NCBI RefSeq assembly: GCF_010015585.1
Contig: NW_022985071.1
Span: 1,413,097-1,477,096, forward strand
Direction of reading: 5' to 3'
Source of the DNA: Eremomyces bilateralis CBS 781.70
Lineage: Eukaryota; Ascomycota; Dothideomycetes; Eremomycetales; Eremomycetaceae
DNA: 64,000 bases
Part shown: positions 19,813-31,736 of the stretch, one piece after another
Layout: every line of letters begins with the position of its first letter
Position numbering within the stretch: position 1 is the first letter of the stretch
Notes under the pieces: model-generated
What the model was told of the DNA's origin: nothing
The model's database searches: none
Seen by the model: the letters and a program-made list of their open reading frames with translations, nothing else
Made by a program: the position numbers and the translations under genes

Positions 19813-22800
19813 TCATCGAGCATGTATCCTACACGGACTATTCGCATGCCAAATCCTCTTCCCCTCCTCTTTCACCCGATCCAACTCATTCATCCCCCCC
19901 TTCCTCTCCCTCCTTTCCCCCACCCCCACCTCCTCCACACACGCCCCCACCTCAAACTCTCCCCGACACAACGCCGCCACCCCAATCGTCACCGTCCGCG
20001 CCTCCCCCGGCCGCAGCGGCTCTAACACCTGCTGTAATAACCCACTCCACGCAAAGCGCTTGCCCAGATCCAATGCGGTGCTGATCGGCTGCCCCGCCAT
20101 CCGGGGCTGTAGCCGCAAGATGCCGTGGACCGCGCGCGCCGATCGGTTGCGGATCGTCGTGCGCAGGGTAAGCAGATCGTCCACCTCGACGGAGAAGGTA
20201 TGCTGTCCGGTTTGTCGGACATCCGCTGAATCCTCCTCGTCGTCTTCGTCTTCGTCCTCGCTCTGCTCGGCGCCGATGATCTGCATCTCAATGGAGACGT
20301 CTCCCAAGCTGAGGTTGTCCACCATGCCCCGCGAGAGTCGGATCCCCCGAAGGTCAACGTCGCCTTTCCGACCAGTGCCGCCTTCCTGCCATTCGCCTCG
20401 GATCATCTTAAGCAGCTCTTCCCGGAACCAGAACGCCTCCCTGATCGACCGCTCGGCGTCGGGGCCGATCGCGTTCTGGGAGACGATGAACTGCTTCTCG
20501 TTCTTCGGGTTTAGCGCCGTGATGCGGTCGAATCGGTGGGCGAGGTAGGATTTCGGGAGGACAAGAAGGACGCGGTTCAGGTGGCCGGGTTGGATGGTTT
20601 GGTGGACGGAATAGGTGCAGATATCGTCCTTTGCGCTCGTGTCGTCGGGGTTATGGAGTACGTGCAGCGAGACAGTGAGAGGCGTCGGCCATGTGTTTCG
20701 TAGATCGAGGAGTAGGAGGCAATATTCATCGGCGGTTAATTTCACACCCACGCGATTGAGGAGGGTCTTGAAACGGGTGCCATGGGCCTCGGCGGACTTC
20801 AGCAGGCTCTTTGGTTCCTTCTCGCATGCTCCCGCATTTTGACTCGCCCAGGCAAAATCCGAACTAAATGGGAGAATATCGGCGCGGTGCACATGCACGC
20901 TGGCGTTCACAGTGATCGCGATCGGAACCGCGACGAGGCGCGTATACACCTTATCCTGTGCCTGCGCATCGTCTTTACCGACGTTCGCATAAGCGAAGCG
21001 GACCATGACTTCAGTCAACCCTGGCTTCCCCAAAACCTCAAAGCAGAACGTAACCGACGATCGCGGCGCGATTTCCGTCGGGGGCGTCCCCTTCTCGGAG
21101 CTGAGCTTGACGGCAGGATTGATGAGCAGTTGGTGCTCCAGTTCGTAGACCTCGGCCATGGGCAGGCTGCGATTGGTCAGCGCTTCTTGGAACGCGGCCT
21201 GCGTCGAGTCGAGGAAGGAGACATGGACGAAGTTGACGGGGATGCGGTCGGAGACGTTCTTCAGGGTAATGGAGAACCTGGCCCGCTCGCCTTCCAGGAC
21301 CATAAGCGCGGACTGCTGCAGGGAGACCGCCGTCATCGTGACGACCGGCTGCTCGGGGATGATATTCAGCGGCACGGTGGCGAACTTCGGGCCGGATTCC
21401 GTGCCAGCGCCGTCTTTCGACACGGTCGACGAGTCGGACACGAGCCTCGATTCCAAGGTGAGCGCGGCATGGATCCCAATGTTCTTCACACGATGGTCCG
21501 GCTCCGGTCGCCATGGCTCCACGACGATCGGGAACGTCTGCTCTCGACATCCGCGAACCTTCACCGTGCATCCGATGATCTTGGCCTGCCCTGCTTCCTC
21601 TGGGATGGCGACGATGGTGAAACGCTGCGACCGGAACGGTCCGAGAACGGCTCCGCTTCGCGACGACCGGAACGCGGCGCCTTCTGTAGCGATGCTCAGG
21701 GACTCAATATCCAGTTCAAAATCGAAGGGGTTTTGTAGTGTCGCGATAAAGTCTCGCTCCTCGCCGACCACGAGCATTGTTTCGGGCACTCGATTCTCCT
21801 GAATCTTTTGGAACGGGTTATGCAGGAACGGCCCCGTCGATTCCTTAGACTTCTGGTCGAAGCCGCCCGCAAGCTCCGAACGAGACAGCGGACTAAGCGA
21901 CAAGTGCTCGAAACTCGCCGCGACCGCCAATCCGCGCACCAGGAAGAAATCCCAATAGCCGGTAGCAATATCCGTGATGCCCAGCCCGCGCGCCGAGGCC
22001 ACCGTCCGCGCGACGTTGTTCGCCATGCGTAGCTGCTCCTCTCGCGAAAGTGACAGGAAGTAGTTGGTGTTGTTTAGCTTCATGGCTTGGCCCGGCCCCA
22101 CGATGCTGAGAAGCACCGAGGTGAAATCCAAGACGCCCTGGAAGTCGGGCAACGCTTCGCAGAAATTGATGCACGTGCGCAGAACGTCCAGCTTCATGTT
22201 GAGGTTTCCGAAGCTGCGTAGCCGGGATTCCAGCAAGATGCGCTCGATGGCAGCGAACTGCGCGGAGGCGAAGCCATCTCCTTTGCTAGCTTGGTCGTCT
22301 CCGTTAGTATGGCTAGTGGACGATTCCATTCTACCTTGAGCCCTCGTTTTCGAAGGGATCCCATACACGGATCCCATCCATATTAAGAACTGATCCACCC
22401 CGCTCTCGATCTCGCTGGCGGGGATCTCAAGCGCACTGGCCCCCGGCGCGGCCCCGTTCGCCAGATTCAGCGCGGCCAGCCCCGCCGCCGGATGCAAGCC
22501 CATCTCCGCCGCGCCAACCTTCCGCGCCTGGATGAGTCCGGGGATGAGGGCCGCAAGCAGCTCCTTCAAAATGATTGCCCGCTTGCGATGCATGCCGATC
22601 AGGGAGAACACCGAGGCGATGCCTGCGAGGATCATGACGTAGTCCATGGACGAGACACGGGAGGGTTGGAACTCGTCGGGGACGGCGCGGAATAGGAGTT
22701 TGGAGATTTCATTCCGTGTGGGTGTGATTGTGAGTCGTGAGACGCCCAGGTTCGCTTTCGAATTGAGCGGCGTGCCGAGCACGATGAATTCTAACGCCGC

Positions 22801-24293
22801 CGTGTTCAGCTTTCCGCCGACGAGGTTGATGATGGCGAAGAGTTTGGCCTTTCGAATTATGTATTCGGACGCGGCTAAGGGGGGTTGCGATTCGCCCGAG
22901 AAGGTCGACGATCGCGAATATATGCTCAGGATCATTCGGGCGAAATCCGGGAGGAAGGCCGCGAATTTGTTCAGGGATGCCTGCTTCCGACTCGGGTCGG
23001 TGGAATGGAGCACGCTCACATCGACGCTCGTATTGACCGGAGTAGCGGGCTTGTTGGAAGGTTTTTCGGTGGTGGGGTAACAGATCTGAGGAATTTGGAA
23101 CTCGGCGCCGGACCAAGAGAGTAGGATAAGACAAATCATGATGCTCTCCAGGCCTCTCGCATGCCATAGCTGATCACCAAGATGTCGCGCCCGTGCGGTA
23201 TTCTCGGTGAGTTCAACGAGCGCCTCGCCCCAGCAACCCGTTTGCAGATACATCGTCGCGATCACCAGACCAACGCGTGCTCGTCCCTTATCTCTCGCCT
23301 TCTCGGTGATACTCCCCGGCCCGAAACCGTGGACCGACACACGGTCTTGCGGGCGGTCGCGGGGACTCGCCGATGTATTTGAGCGATTGAGCTGTGGTTT
23401 TGGAGATGCCCCGATGCCCATTTCTTCGAATGTCTTGGCTTGTCGAGACGGAGGTTCGATCGGAGAGCCCGTTCGGGAGTTGCCGGCGCTCACGGAGTGG
23501 CTGAGGCCCGAGGAAGGTAGGACAGGCATGGACATGCGGTGGGATGCGTTGTCGGTTGCCGGAGATGCTGAACGTGCTCTTGCTCCCATGTTCCCCTGGT
23601 TTAGGGGCCCTTCCGGGACGCTGTTCCCTTTGGTTATATCGATGGTGGGTAATGCTTGTATGGATTTCGCCAGGGCGGTCATCTCGGCCAGGACCTGAGA
23701 GGTGAGGTCGCACATTATCGTCTTTAGGGTTGTTGCCTTCGACTTCTCCACGGGCGGAACGCAGAACGTATCGTTCTCGAGCTCCTCGGGGAGCGACTCG
23801 AGTTCGGAATCGAATAGGAACAGCCGATGTATGATTCCGCGCGGAAAGGACTGTTGTAATCCCTCCATCGCATTTGAAAGGTCCGTTCCTAGACGCTCCA
23901 TATCTACATCTCCTGGTCCCTCGGAGGTAGCATATTCCTGCGCATCGGCAATCCCAATGATCACAATCGGTTCTCGAAACAGTTCGTATGGAGACAGGGC
24001 TAAATGCGAAGGCGACGGCATCGACGTGACAAGATCATATAACACCCTCCCTTCCGTGAAGGACAGCGGCGAGAACATGCCTGCATTCCCATTAGCATCC
24101 TCCGTACCGCACCATGTCATTCCATTAACCAACCTCGATCCTGCCGCCGATCCGGCGTCACATCACCTAACCGTACAGCGCATTCTGGTATCAGACGGCC
24201 GACGAACTCCACCAGCCTCGTGCGCTTGATGGTGCCCACGGGCAATGCCAGCGCTCGCAATCGCGCGGGCGAGATGGGGGAGAGGTGATCCAT
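19813..24293 (-). CDS. trs120: TRAPP II complex subunit Trs120/TRAPPC9
   Basis: Exons 24293-24134 and 24080-19813, total 4428 nt, 1475 residues, typical for fungal Trs120 (HypA in Aspergillus). The 53-nt intron has a GTTGGT donor and a GCAG acceptor. The N-terminus MDHLSPISPARLRALALPVG and the junction DRGMFSPLSF match the family. A Ser/Pro-rich loop around residues 200-300 is followed by the long helical solenoid and then Ig-like beta domains in the C-terminal half (for example VGEERDFIATLQNPFDFELD). TRAPP II acts at the late Golgi as exchange factor for Ypt31/Rab11 (RabE in filamentous fungi), and so supports exocytosis and hyphal growth. Without the intron the downstream frame would start at a non-conserved ATG inside it. 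Confidence 0.95.
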
Positions 24294-25098
24294 CGGAGCA
24301 ACATGGGGATGATGGGGAGGACATCAGGGGCATGGCATGGTCGAGGAGGGAAATGAGGCGCTAATGCTAAAGGTTGGATATGGGTATATTGTGCGTATGA
24401 GCTTTCGCCATTTACCTGAATAGTTCGTGAACTTTCTCAATACGAATCGGTGACAATTGTGTATTGTGTGGGCGTGAATCGGTGAAGTGCCTATTGGTAG
24501 GGATCTTTCACTAGCAACGCGCCACGAATAGGAGTGTGGGGTGGGAAGCACTGTGGATATTCGACATCAAGAATAATTAATAAGTGAATCTGTTTGAATT
24601 CCTTCTTCAATTTCTTCATCAATTTCTTCATATATCATTTTACTTCGCCAGCAGCTCTATACAACTGGAGGCCACCGCGATGGAGATGGCTTTGTCTAAT
24701 AAGCAGAGAAGACGACAGCTTACAGTGCCGATCGTACTCTATCAAAGTCCTTTATGATTCTCCTCAAAGTCCTCTACGAAATGATCACCATCCGTTGCTA
24801 GTATCGGGATGTAATGTTAGACATTTGGATATCTATAACCATCAATCGTACACGATACCCCCAGTAGGAGGATTCATTGCTGCATCGCAGAAAGCAACCA
24901 AGCACCTCCCAACGGCTGGTCGAAGTGACTTCACATTCCAATATCAGTATACCTATCATCGCCGATCATGATGACGTAGGGTCACGGCTGGAGATAGATT
25001 CAACTAAAAGTAGCATCAAATGCGTCCTTCGTTCAATTACTTCTCTGAAATTAACCGTTCACGGACTTACCATCAAACAAACAAACAGGATAGGAAAC
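24294..25098. other. Divergent promoter region between Trs120 and the esterase-like gene
   Basis: It contains the imperfect tandem run TTCTTCAATTTCTTCATCAA near 24600-24630 and an AT-rich centre. Short frames (24594-24971) do not resemble proteins. No RNA gene is seen. Confidence 0.35.
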
Positions 25099-26468
25099 AT
25101 GTCGCAGCACGTGGTTGATGCCGTCAAGGCTGCGGCTCAGACACTCCCGCCGATCGATACTCCTGAGTTCGGCCAATTGTTCGATTCCTTCGGCAAAGCG
25201 AGAGTCGTGCTCATCGGTGATGCAAGGTAAGCCAACCAAACGATCTCAAGGAATCCACCTCACTTCCATCCAGCCACGGCACCTCGGAATTCTACCGCGC
25301 CCGCGCGGCCATCACGAAGCGCCTCATCGAAAAACACGGCTTCACCACCGTCGCCATCGAAGCCGACTGGCCTGACGCCCGCTCCATCGACCGCTTCGTC
25401 CGCCGCCAACCCACCCCCGCGGCCCTTAAAGACGAGAAGATCTTCGACCACTTCCCGCGCTGGATGTGGCGCAACGTCGAGGTGCAGGATTTCATCGACT
25501 GGCTGCGCGTGCACAACGAGCGCCTCGACCCCCCCAACCGCACTGGCTTCTACGGGCTGGACCTGTACAGCATGGGCGCCTCTATCCGCGCCGTCATCGA
25601 CTACCTGGACCGCGCGGATCCCGACACCGCGGCCATCGCGCGGGAGCGCTATGGATGCCTGCTGCCCTGGGTCGAGGAACCCGCGCACTACGGCCGCGCG
25701 GCCCTCAACAAAGGCTACGCGCCCTGCGAAGCCGGCGTCGTCCAAATGCTCCGCGACCTCCTCGCACAGCGCATGGACCTCGCCGCCACTGACCCCTCCG
25801 CCTTCACCGACGCTGAATTCAATGCCCGCGTGGTCCGCGACGCCGAGAAATACTACCGGTCCATGTACTACGGCGGCGCGGAGTCCTGGAACCTGCGCGA
25901 CGGGCACATGTTCGCGACGCTCGCGCGGCTGCTGAAGTTGAACCCGGGGAGCAAGGCGGTGGTGTGGGCGCACAATAGCCATGTTGGCGACGCGCGCCAC
26001 ACGGAGATGGGGCGTAAGGGGGAGCATAACATCGGGCAGCTGGTTCGGGAGCATTTCGCGGACCCGACGCAGGTGGCGATCATCGGGTGCGGGACGCACG
26101 CGGGGACGGTGGCGGCGGCGGACGATTGGGGGATGCCGATGCGGATCAAGACCGTAAAAGAGTCGCGGGAGGATTCATACGAGCGCGTGATGCACGCGAC
26201 CGGCGTCCCGGCATTTCTATTGGATCTGCGCGACACGCCGGAGAACGCGGCGGTGCGGCAGGCGTTGGGGCAACAGCGGCGGGAGCGATTCATCGGGGTG
26301 ATTTATCGGCCGCAGACGGAGCTGGGGAGTCACTATGCGAAGGCGATCTTACCGAAGCAGATGGATGCGTTGGTGTGGTTTGATCGGACGAAGGCGGTGG
26401 AGGCATTCGAGACGGCGCAGCCGAGGGGGGATTTGAGCATGGAGGAGACATATCCGTTTGGGTTGTAG
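25099..26468 (+). CDS. Erythromycin-esterase-like protein
   Basis: Exons 25099-25226 and 25274-26468 with a 47-nt intron (GTAAGC..CCAG), total 1323 nt, 440 residues. Splicing rebuilds the family signature LIGDASHGTSEFYRARA, followed by VAIEADWPDARSIDRFVR, WMWRNVEVQDFIDWL and VVWAHNSHVGDARHTEMG. His and Glu residues in these blocks form the proposed active site of EreA/EreB, which open the macrolide lactone ring. Fungal members have no proven substrate, so only a hydrolase of unknown target can be claimed. Exon 2 is strongly GC-rich at third codon positions compared with its flanks. The intron and fungal-type leader show it is a resident gene; the family is mainly bacterial, so ancient transfer is possible but unproven here. 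Confidence 0.9.
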
Positions 26469-27017
26469 ATTATGAATGCTTGGAGTCGGGTCGTTCCGTT
26501 CGGGTTGCCGATGATCACAGATGGCTACAGGTAACGTCCCGTCCACATGGTTCATGGGACAGGCGCATCTGTTCTGGTTAGGCCATCTATCACTGACAAT
26601 CATGATCTTAATATAATGTACAACTGGTATGCCAGATGCGGTTTATTTTTAATTTTCTTGCTGTTCGACGATGTCAGCTAACGTGATGATGGTCATTCAT
26701 CTGAAGTCACTGATGAAGTCTGACAACTGCATGATTGGATTGCATCCAATCCACCAACCCAATTGCCGATCCAGCGATCTATTTGCCTTTCTCATCTGAT
26801 TTCAGGACGTTGCCTCTGATTTAAAGGGAACACGCAATACGCTTCGTACACAGTACATAGCATGACGTGAAGAATTTAGGATATTAAGCTTGATCACACC
26901 TCCTTCTCCGACCTCAGACCTGTCAAGCCTACGCACTGGAGAGAGAAATTGAAAGGTTTGTATATGCTCCCACCTCTAAATGGGTATATCTTGCCGAATC
27001 ACTGTCAATAATTCATT
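26469..27017. other. Intergenic, AT-rich
   Basis: 3' region of the esterase-like gene and beyond. I see no gene, repeat or RNA. Confidence 0.35.
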
Positions 27018-27620
27018 TCACAACCTTGCCCACAAATCTCTTCGCAAGCGCCCGAATTCCTTTCTTTGCATCCCGCTCAAGTACCTTTTCGGGTGCTTCT
27101 GCTTCCACCGTCCGACTTGAGCTGACGATTCTCCTCTATAAGTTCGGCCATCAGCGTTTCGTTCTTCCAGTCGATCGCAGCAAGGGCGTTTTGGAGGGCT
27201 CGGGTGATGCCAACATCGCACGCTTCCGGACTTCTCTCTTGGCTTCTCGCGGTCTCGCGCTGAAATAGTTCGTCCGGCCTATCTGTCTCAGCGGCCCTGA
27301 CCTTGGCTCTCGCGGACATCCTGAGCGGCCGTCCAGCCCTCAAGTGGTGATGGCTGGCGGGTCAGGGGCGGGTCTGGTCGCGTCCCCCAGGATTCTCCTG
27401 AGAGGAGAAGGCGGCATTTTCGAGCTTGCCTATGCCTGGATACTACACGCTAGCGGAAATAATAAGACAAATACTAAATGAATGAAAAGGATTTGTGGTC
27501 CGGAAAAGGTTCGAAAATCCTTCTAGTTATAGTTAGTTAGGCCTATGTAGTTTCCCTCGTAGGCCTCGGGCTCCGGAGAGAGGCCTGATGGTGTCTGAAT
27601 CTCTCTCCACGAGACTCCTG
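27018..27620 (-). repeat. Decayed coiled-coil reading frame and AGGCC-rich repeat
   Basis: On the minus strand a frame from about 27343 encodes a charged coiled-coil peptide (for example RALQNALAAIDWKNETL and MAELIEENRQLKS) and then breaks up near 27080; it looks broken. To its right at about 27530-27620 lies a short stretch with repeated AGGCC and the word GAGAGGCCTGA (27578-27588), whose reverse complement recurs at 33041-33051 and 33177-33187. The family is unknown; I treat it as old mobile-element debris. Confidence 0.35.
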
Positions 27621-27809
27621 ACGTCAGGCCCCACCAGCAATTAGGACGCTCACCACTATCTGGTACTTTAGTGGGCTAGGTCATCATGCCGTTAATCTTT
27701 CTTTGCCCTTTGGACCTTTTCTTTTTGTTTCCTTTTATATCTCGTATCAAAGCCAAATATATCGCAATCTCTTTCGACGCGGCTTTTGGAATCGAAACCA
27801 ATTATCACC

Positions 27810-28913
27810 ATGAGTAAAATTATTGCGGTCACGGGTGCTACTGGCGCCCAGGGACGTGGTGTTGTTAATATTATGAAGGGGACGGCGGGATGGACAGTTA
27901 GGGCTATCACGAGAAATCCTGAAAGCGACAAGGCCAAGAAGCTGGCTTCAGAAGGCATCGAGGTTGTACAGGCTAGCTTCGACGACGAAGCCTCCCTTGT
28001 CACCGCGTTCCAGGTTCGTTGATAGAGATGCCCAATGCCCATGGCCTCTCAACTTGAAGGGGTTAGAAAATTTACAAAGATTTACAGGGAGTTCATGCCG
28101 TCTTCGCTGTGACAAACTGGTGGGAGCACCTATTCATGGGTAAATCGCAGGACGAGGCGGGAGCTCTGGAGGAGGAGCAGGGCATGACGATTGCTCGCGG
28201 CGCTGCTCAAACGCCGACCCTGGAGCATTACATCTGGTCCACCCTACCTAGCGGCAAGGCTGACTTCCCTGGCAAGCTTGTCACTCCGCACATGGACTAC
28301 AAGGCTGCTGTGGATGCCCGGATCAAGTCTGAGCTGCCCAAGCTGGCGAGCAAGACGACGTATCTGTACCTCGGTTTCTATCCGCAGAACTTCTTCACTT
28401 ACCCCTCCATCAAGCCTGTCCAATATGTAAGCATTGCTTCCGTCTCTGTGATAGACGAGGGTCGATCAGTTCCCTGTTAACATGCGCACACAGCCCCCTG
28501 GATCTGGAACATACGTGCAGATTCAACCCAGCAGGCCGGATGCCAAAGTGCTTTTGGCCGGTGACCTGGACGTGAACCCAGGCATCTGGGTTCGTCAAAT
28601 TCTTGCCAAGGGCCCCATCACATTCGGCAAGTACACCAACGTGGCTCTGGAAAAGTGGTCCTTAGAGCACATGCTGGAAGTATGGTCAGAGGTGACAGGC
28701 AAGAAGGGCATCTTCATCCCCTGCACACTCGAGATCTTTGCCGCACTACATGGCACTGCCGGCTACGAGTTGGGCTTACAACTCAAATACGGCGAGCTGT
28801 GTGACCCTTGGGCAGTGAAAGATAACTTCATAGATGCGAAGGAGCTCGATATAGACCCCAGCGAGGTGGTTGGCTTCAGAGGTGTCATGGAGAAGCTCAA
28901 GCACTTGGCTTAG
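27810..28913 (+). CDS. NmrA-like NAD(P)-binding protein
   Basis: Exons 27810-28013, 28088-28426 and 28494-28913, total 963 nt, 320 residues. All junctions are phase 0. The Rossmann start AVTGATGAQGRGVVN carries the GxxGxxG dinucleotide loop, followed by AITRNPESDKAKKL and, after the first intron, GVHAVFAVTNWWEH, all typical of the NmrA/HSCARG branch of extended short-chain dehydrogenase-like proteins. NmrA represses the GATA factor AreA in nitrogen control, and relatives act as redox sensors. The catalytic Tyr-x3-Lys of active reductases is not conserved in this branch. Which regulator this member binds is unknown. It lies 40 bp left of the Helitron end. Confidence 0.9.
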
Positions 28914-28951
28914 ACGGAAAATTGAATAGAAGCATGTGCTTAGATTATAAT

Positions 28952-31736
28952 TGCGCAGCGTAGCGAAGCAGTTTAAAATCCAACTGGGGCTCCTTTTCCA
29001 AAAAAAAAAGATACACGCTCATTGGTCAGTAGAAAACCCTCTGTGATTGGTCCCAAAATTTACTTGGCAAAATGATTGGCTGACAAAAACGTCCGGAAAG
29101 TTCCGTGTCCCTCTGATCCTTGGCAAAATGATTGGCTGAAAAGTTATTTCATCTCGGAACTCTGTGGACTTCGTCGTTGCCGCCGTCGCTGGGACCTGCG
29201 ATCTCGTTAACTACATGAGCACCTTTTCACTAGTCTCACGGCATCAGACATATCCTACATCCGATTTCAATAGGAAAACAGCAGATTAGAATGTATATAG
29301 GCTTCTGCATATAGGCTTCTACATTCTAGGGGGTTGTTAGGGGAAGTGGGACATAGCATTGTAAGGTATAGACAATTCGACACTATAGAGCAGTCGAGTC
29401 TCACGGACAACGTCAATAGAAAAAAGTAAAGAAAAGGAAAGCAAGATCCTCAAGACATCTCCAGGCATCGTCTATGTTCTTATACCGGCCGACAGTCCTG
29501 AAATCATCTACACAGACACTCGTTGCCTTCATCGTGTACGAAACCACTCAATTCCGAGGAGGAGGACATTCTTGCTTCCTGACAAGAGCTTGCACAAGTT
29601 TGCCCCGGTCGAGATGGTGCGCAGGTCGAGGACCCTGATCGTATTGGCGATCGAGAAATTGACCGTGCATATATCCTTGATGGCATGATCGGTAACTATC
29701 TCGACCTCGACCTCGAGTTCTGGAAGCGGATGAAGGCGGACTTTCCGGCCAACTTAGTAGCCGTTGCTGCTGGTACATATGCTAGCCTAAATGGCAAACA
29801 GAAACTCTGCCAGGACCTCGTCATGCGTCACTTTCACGCCTACCAGGAGCACCGGCCTCCGCCTCAGCTCCTGCTAAGCATCGATGGTAAGGGTGGGACA
29901 GGGAAGACGTACCTTATTATGATCCTTTCCGAGGCGCTTGAGACTGTCGCGAGTGCGATAGGCCATACTACCTCCCCAATCATTCGAGCTGCTCCTACCG
30001 GTGTGGCCGCGCACAATATTTCGGGTAGGACCCTTCATTCTCTATTCCGCCTCACTCCAAAGGCCAGGCAGTACGAAAAGTTGTCAAAGCAAGCCGCTCA
30101 GGCTATTCAGGCTGCATTCAAAGGTGTTCAATATATCGTCATTGACGAGAAGTCAATGGTTGGTTTGAAACTCCTTGCTTGGATTGACCGTCGATGCAAG
30201 GAGATTTGGCCTGATCGTAGTGACCTTCCATTTGGTGGCCTCAACGTTATCCTAGCTGGCGACTTCTTCCAGCTGCCGCCTGTTGGCGAGAAGCCTCTCT
30301 TTACCGGCCAGAACAACATTTCAAAGAACATCGATGAAAGTCATGGCCATAGACTCTACCAAGGCTTCTTCCGAACGATTGAGCTAGACGTTGTTGTCCG
30401 TCAGCAGGGACCTGAGGAGGCAATGTTTCGAAATGCACTCGAAGACTTACGAACCGGGAATGTCACGGTTGATAACTGGCGCCTTCTTGCCACGCGAGTT
30501 GCTTCTACCCTCTCGCCCAGTGACGTCCAAAGCTTCCAAGGTACCCTTCACGTCTACGCCAAAAAGGCAGACGTCATTCAATTCAACCATACACAGATGC
30601 GCGAAAGTGGCCGACCAGTTGTCCTGATGATTGCAACTAATGAGGGGAAAGATGCAGCGAGCGCCACTACCGAACAAGCTGGTAACCTGCAGAACATCCT
30701 CCCTATATCTATTGGTTGCCGTGTCATGCTTACCGAGAATATCTGGACCGAACGAGGATTGGTAAACGGTACTATGGGTAATGTACGCGACATGGCCTGG
30801 GAAGCGGACGTTGAAGATCCCCGGAAGTCGCCTCCTACGGCATTATTGGTTGCGTTCGATAGCTATAATGGTCCATCCTTTCGGGAGGTTAACGGCGAAA
30901 AGCTCGTGCCTATATTCCGGTCCCGCCGAGACTTCGTTCACGGTTCTGTCGCCTGCCTGCGTACCCAGTTTCCATTGGTTCTAGCGTATGCTATCACCAT
31001 CCACAAGAGCCAGGGAATGACACTTGAAAAGGCAGTGTTAAACATCGCTGATAAGCGGGACTTTGCGCCGGGATTAACTTATGTAGCTGTCTCGCGTGTT
31101 AAGTCGCTGAAAGGGGTGTTATTCGAAGAATCGTTTGACCTACCGCGATTGCGCATGCAGAAAACTGCTACAACTCAAGCCAGGAACGATGATGTCGCTC
31201 GGCGGGCATTCTATCACGTCGCGTCCTCCGTACATACTACATACCGTCTACTCCTTGCGCAGCATGGCTAATGTGTCTATACAGGATCCTCAGCAATTCG
31301 CGGTCGGTTTCATGCCACCGCCTCTACGACGTGTTTAACTTCCTGTCCGATCATCCTCTCCACCTCGGAGGTCGTCCCTGCTACTTGCGAGTGAGATCGA
31401 TATACCTACAACAGGGTCTAACCCGTCCGGCACTCAAGGTTCCTGAATGGAGTCTGCGTAGATAGATCAAAATCAACTAGTTATAGTATATCATCTGCTG
31501 TTTATTTCATTATAAGTGGTTTAGCTACCGATGAAACCAGTACTAATAAGCGCGTGTGCTTGACTCTGTTCGCCCAAGGGCAATGATGATACAAGATACA
31601 CAGATGAATGAATCAAGCACACGGTCAGATCAAAAGTCGCTGTGATTGGCCGCAAAGGTTCAGGACTTCATCAGCAAACTGTGACTGGGTAATTATGCTA
31701 TTAAAACTTGGGAGGTTCTGCTCCCTACGCTGCGCA
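28952..31736 (+). mobile_element. Helitron (Helitron2-like) derivative with helicase only
   Basis: Left end TGCGCAGCGTAGCGAAGCAG (28952) and right end CTCCCTACGCTGCGCA (ending 31736) hold a perfect 12-bp inverted match, TGCGCAGCGTAG, with further similarity inward. Just inside the right end is a hairpin: GGGAG (31710-31714), 6-nt loop, CTCCC (31721-31725). A short inverted match at both ends with a subterminal 3' hairpin is the pattern of the Helitron2 group. Near the left end a 20-bp motif TTGGCAAAATGATTGGCTGA is repeated (29065 and 29125 areas) and a CTGTGATTGG word occurs near both ends. The element encodes only the C-terminal helicase half; no Rep (HUH endonuclease) domain is present, so it could not move by itself. 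Size is about 2.8 kb. Confidence 0.75.
29685..31271 (+). CDS. Pif1-type helicase of the Helitron
   Basis: 528 residues from the ATG; the frame stays open about 80 codon-equivalents less than a full Rep-Hel and has no Rep domain. Motifs in order: Walker A GKGGTGKTYL (about residue 67), AAPTGVAAHNISGRTLHSLF (motif Ia), Walker B-like YIVIDEKSMVG, GGLNVILAGDFFQLPPVG (motif III), VVRQQGPEEAMFRNAL, ITIHKSQGMTLEKAVLNI (motif V) and YVAVSRVKSLKGVLF (motif VI). All motifs look intact. In-frame codons continue upstream of the ATG for about 40 codons, consistent with an N-terminal cut of a longer polyprotein. The helicase unwinds DNA during rolling-circle transposition; alone it may be only a fossil or be co-opted. 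Confidence 0.88.
   Translation: MIGNYLDLDLEFWKRMKADFPANLVAVAAGTYASLNGKQKLCQDLVMRHFHAYQEHRPPPQLLLSIDGKGGTGKTYLIMILSEALETVASAIGHTTSPIIRAAPTGVAAHNISGRTLHSLFRLTPKARQYEKLSKQAAQAIQAAFKGVQYIVIDEKSMVGLKLLAWIDRRCKEIWPDRSDLPFGGLNVILAGDFFQLPPVGEKPLFTGQNNISKNIDESHGHRLYQGFFRTIELDVVVRQQGPEEAMFRNALEDLRTGNVTVDNWRLLATRVASTLSPSDVQSFQGTLHVYAKKADVIQFNHTQMRESGRPVVLMIATNEGKDAASATTEQAGNLQNILPISIGCRVMLTENIWTERGLVNGTMGNVRDMAWEADVEDPRKSPPTALLVAFDSYNGPSFREVNGEKLVPIFRSRRDFVHGSVACLRTQFPLVLAYAITIHKSQGMTLEKAVLNIADKRDFAPGLTYVAVSRVKSLKGVLFEESFDLPRLRMQKTATTQARNDDVARRAFYHVASSVHTTYRLLLAQHG

Noticed and set aside
20782-21738. Long plus-strand frames inside Trs120
   Set aside because: They are antisense shadows in GC-rich coding DNA.
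25260-26099. 279-codon minus frame
   Set aside because: It is antisense to the erythromycin-esterase-like exon, whose active-site motifs are clear.
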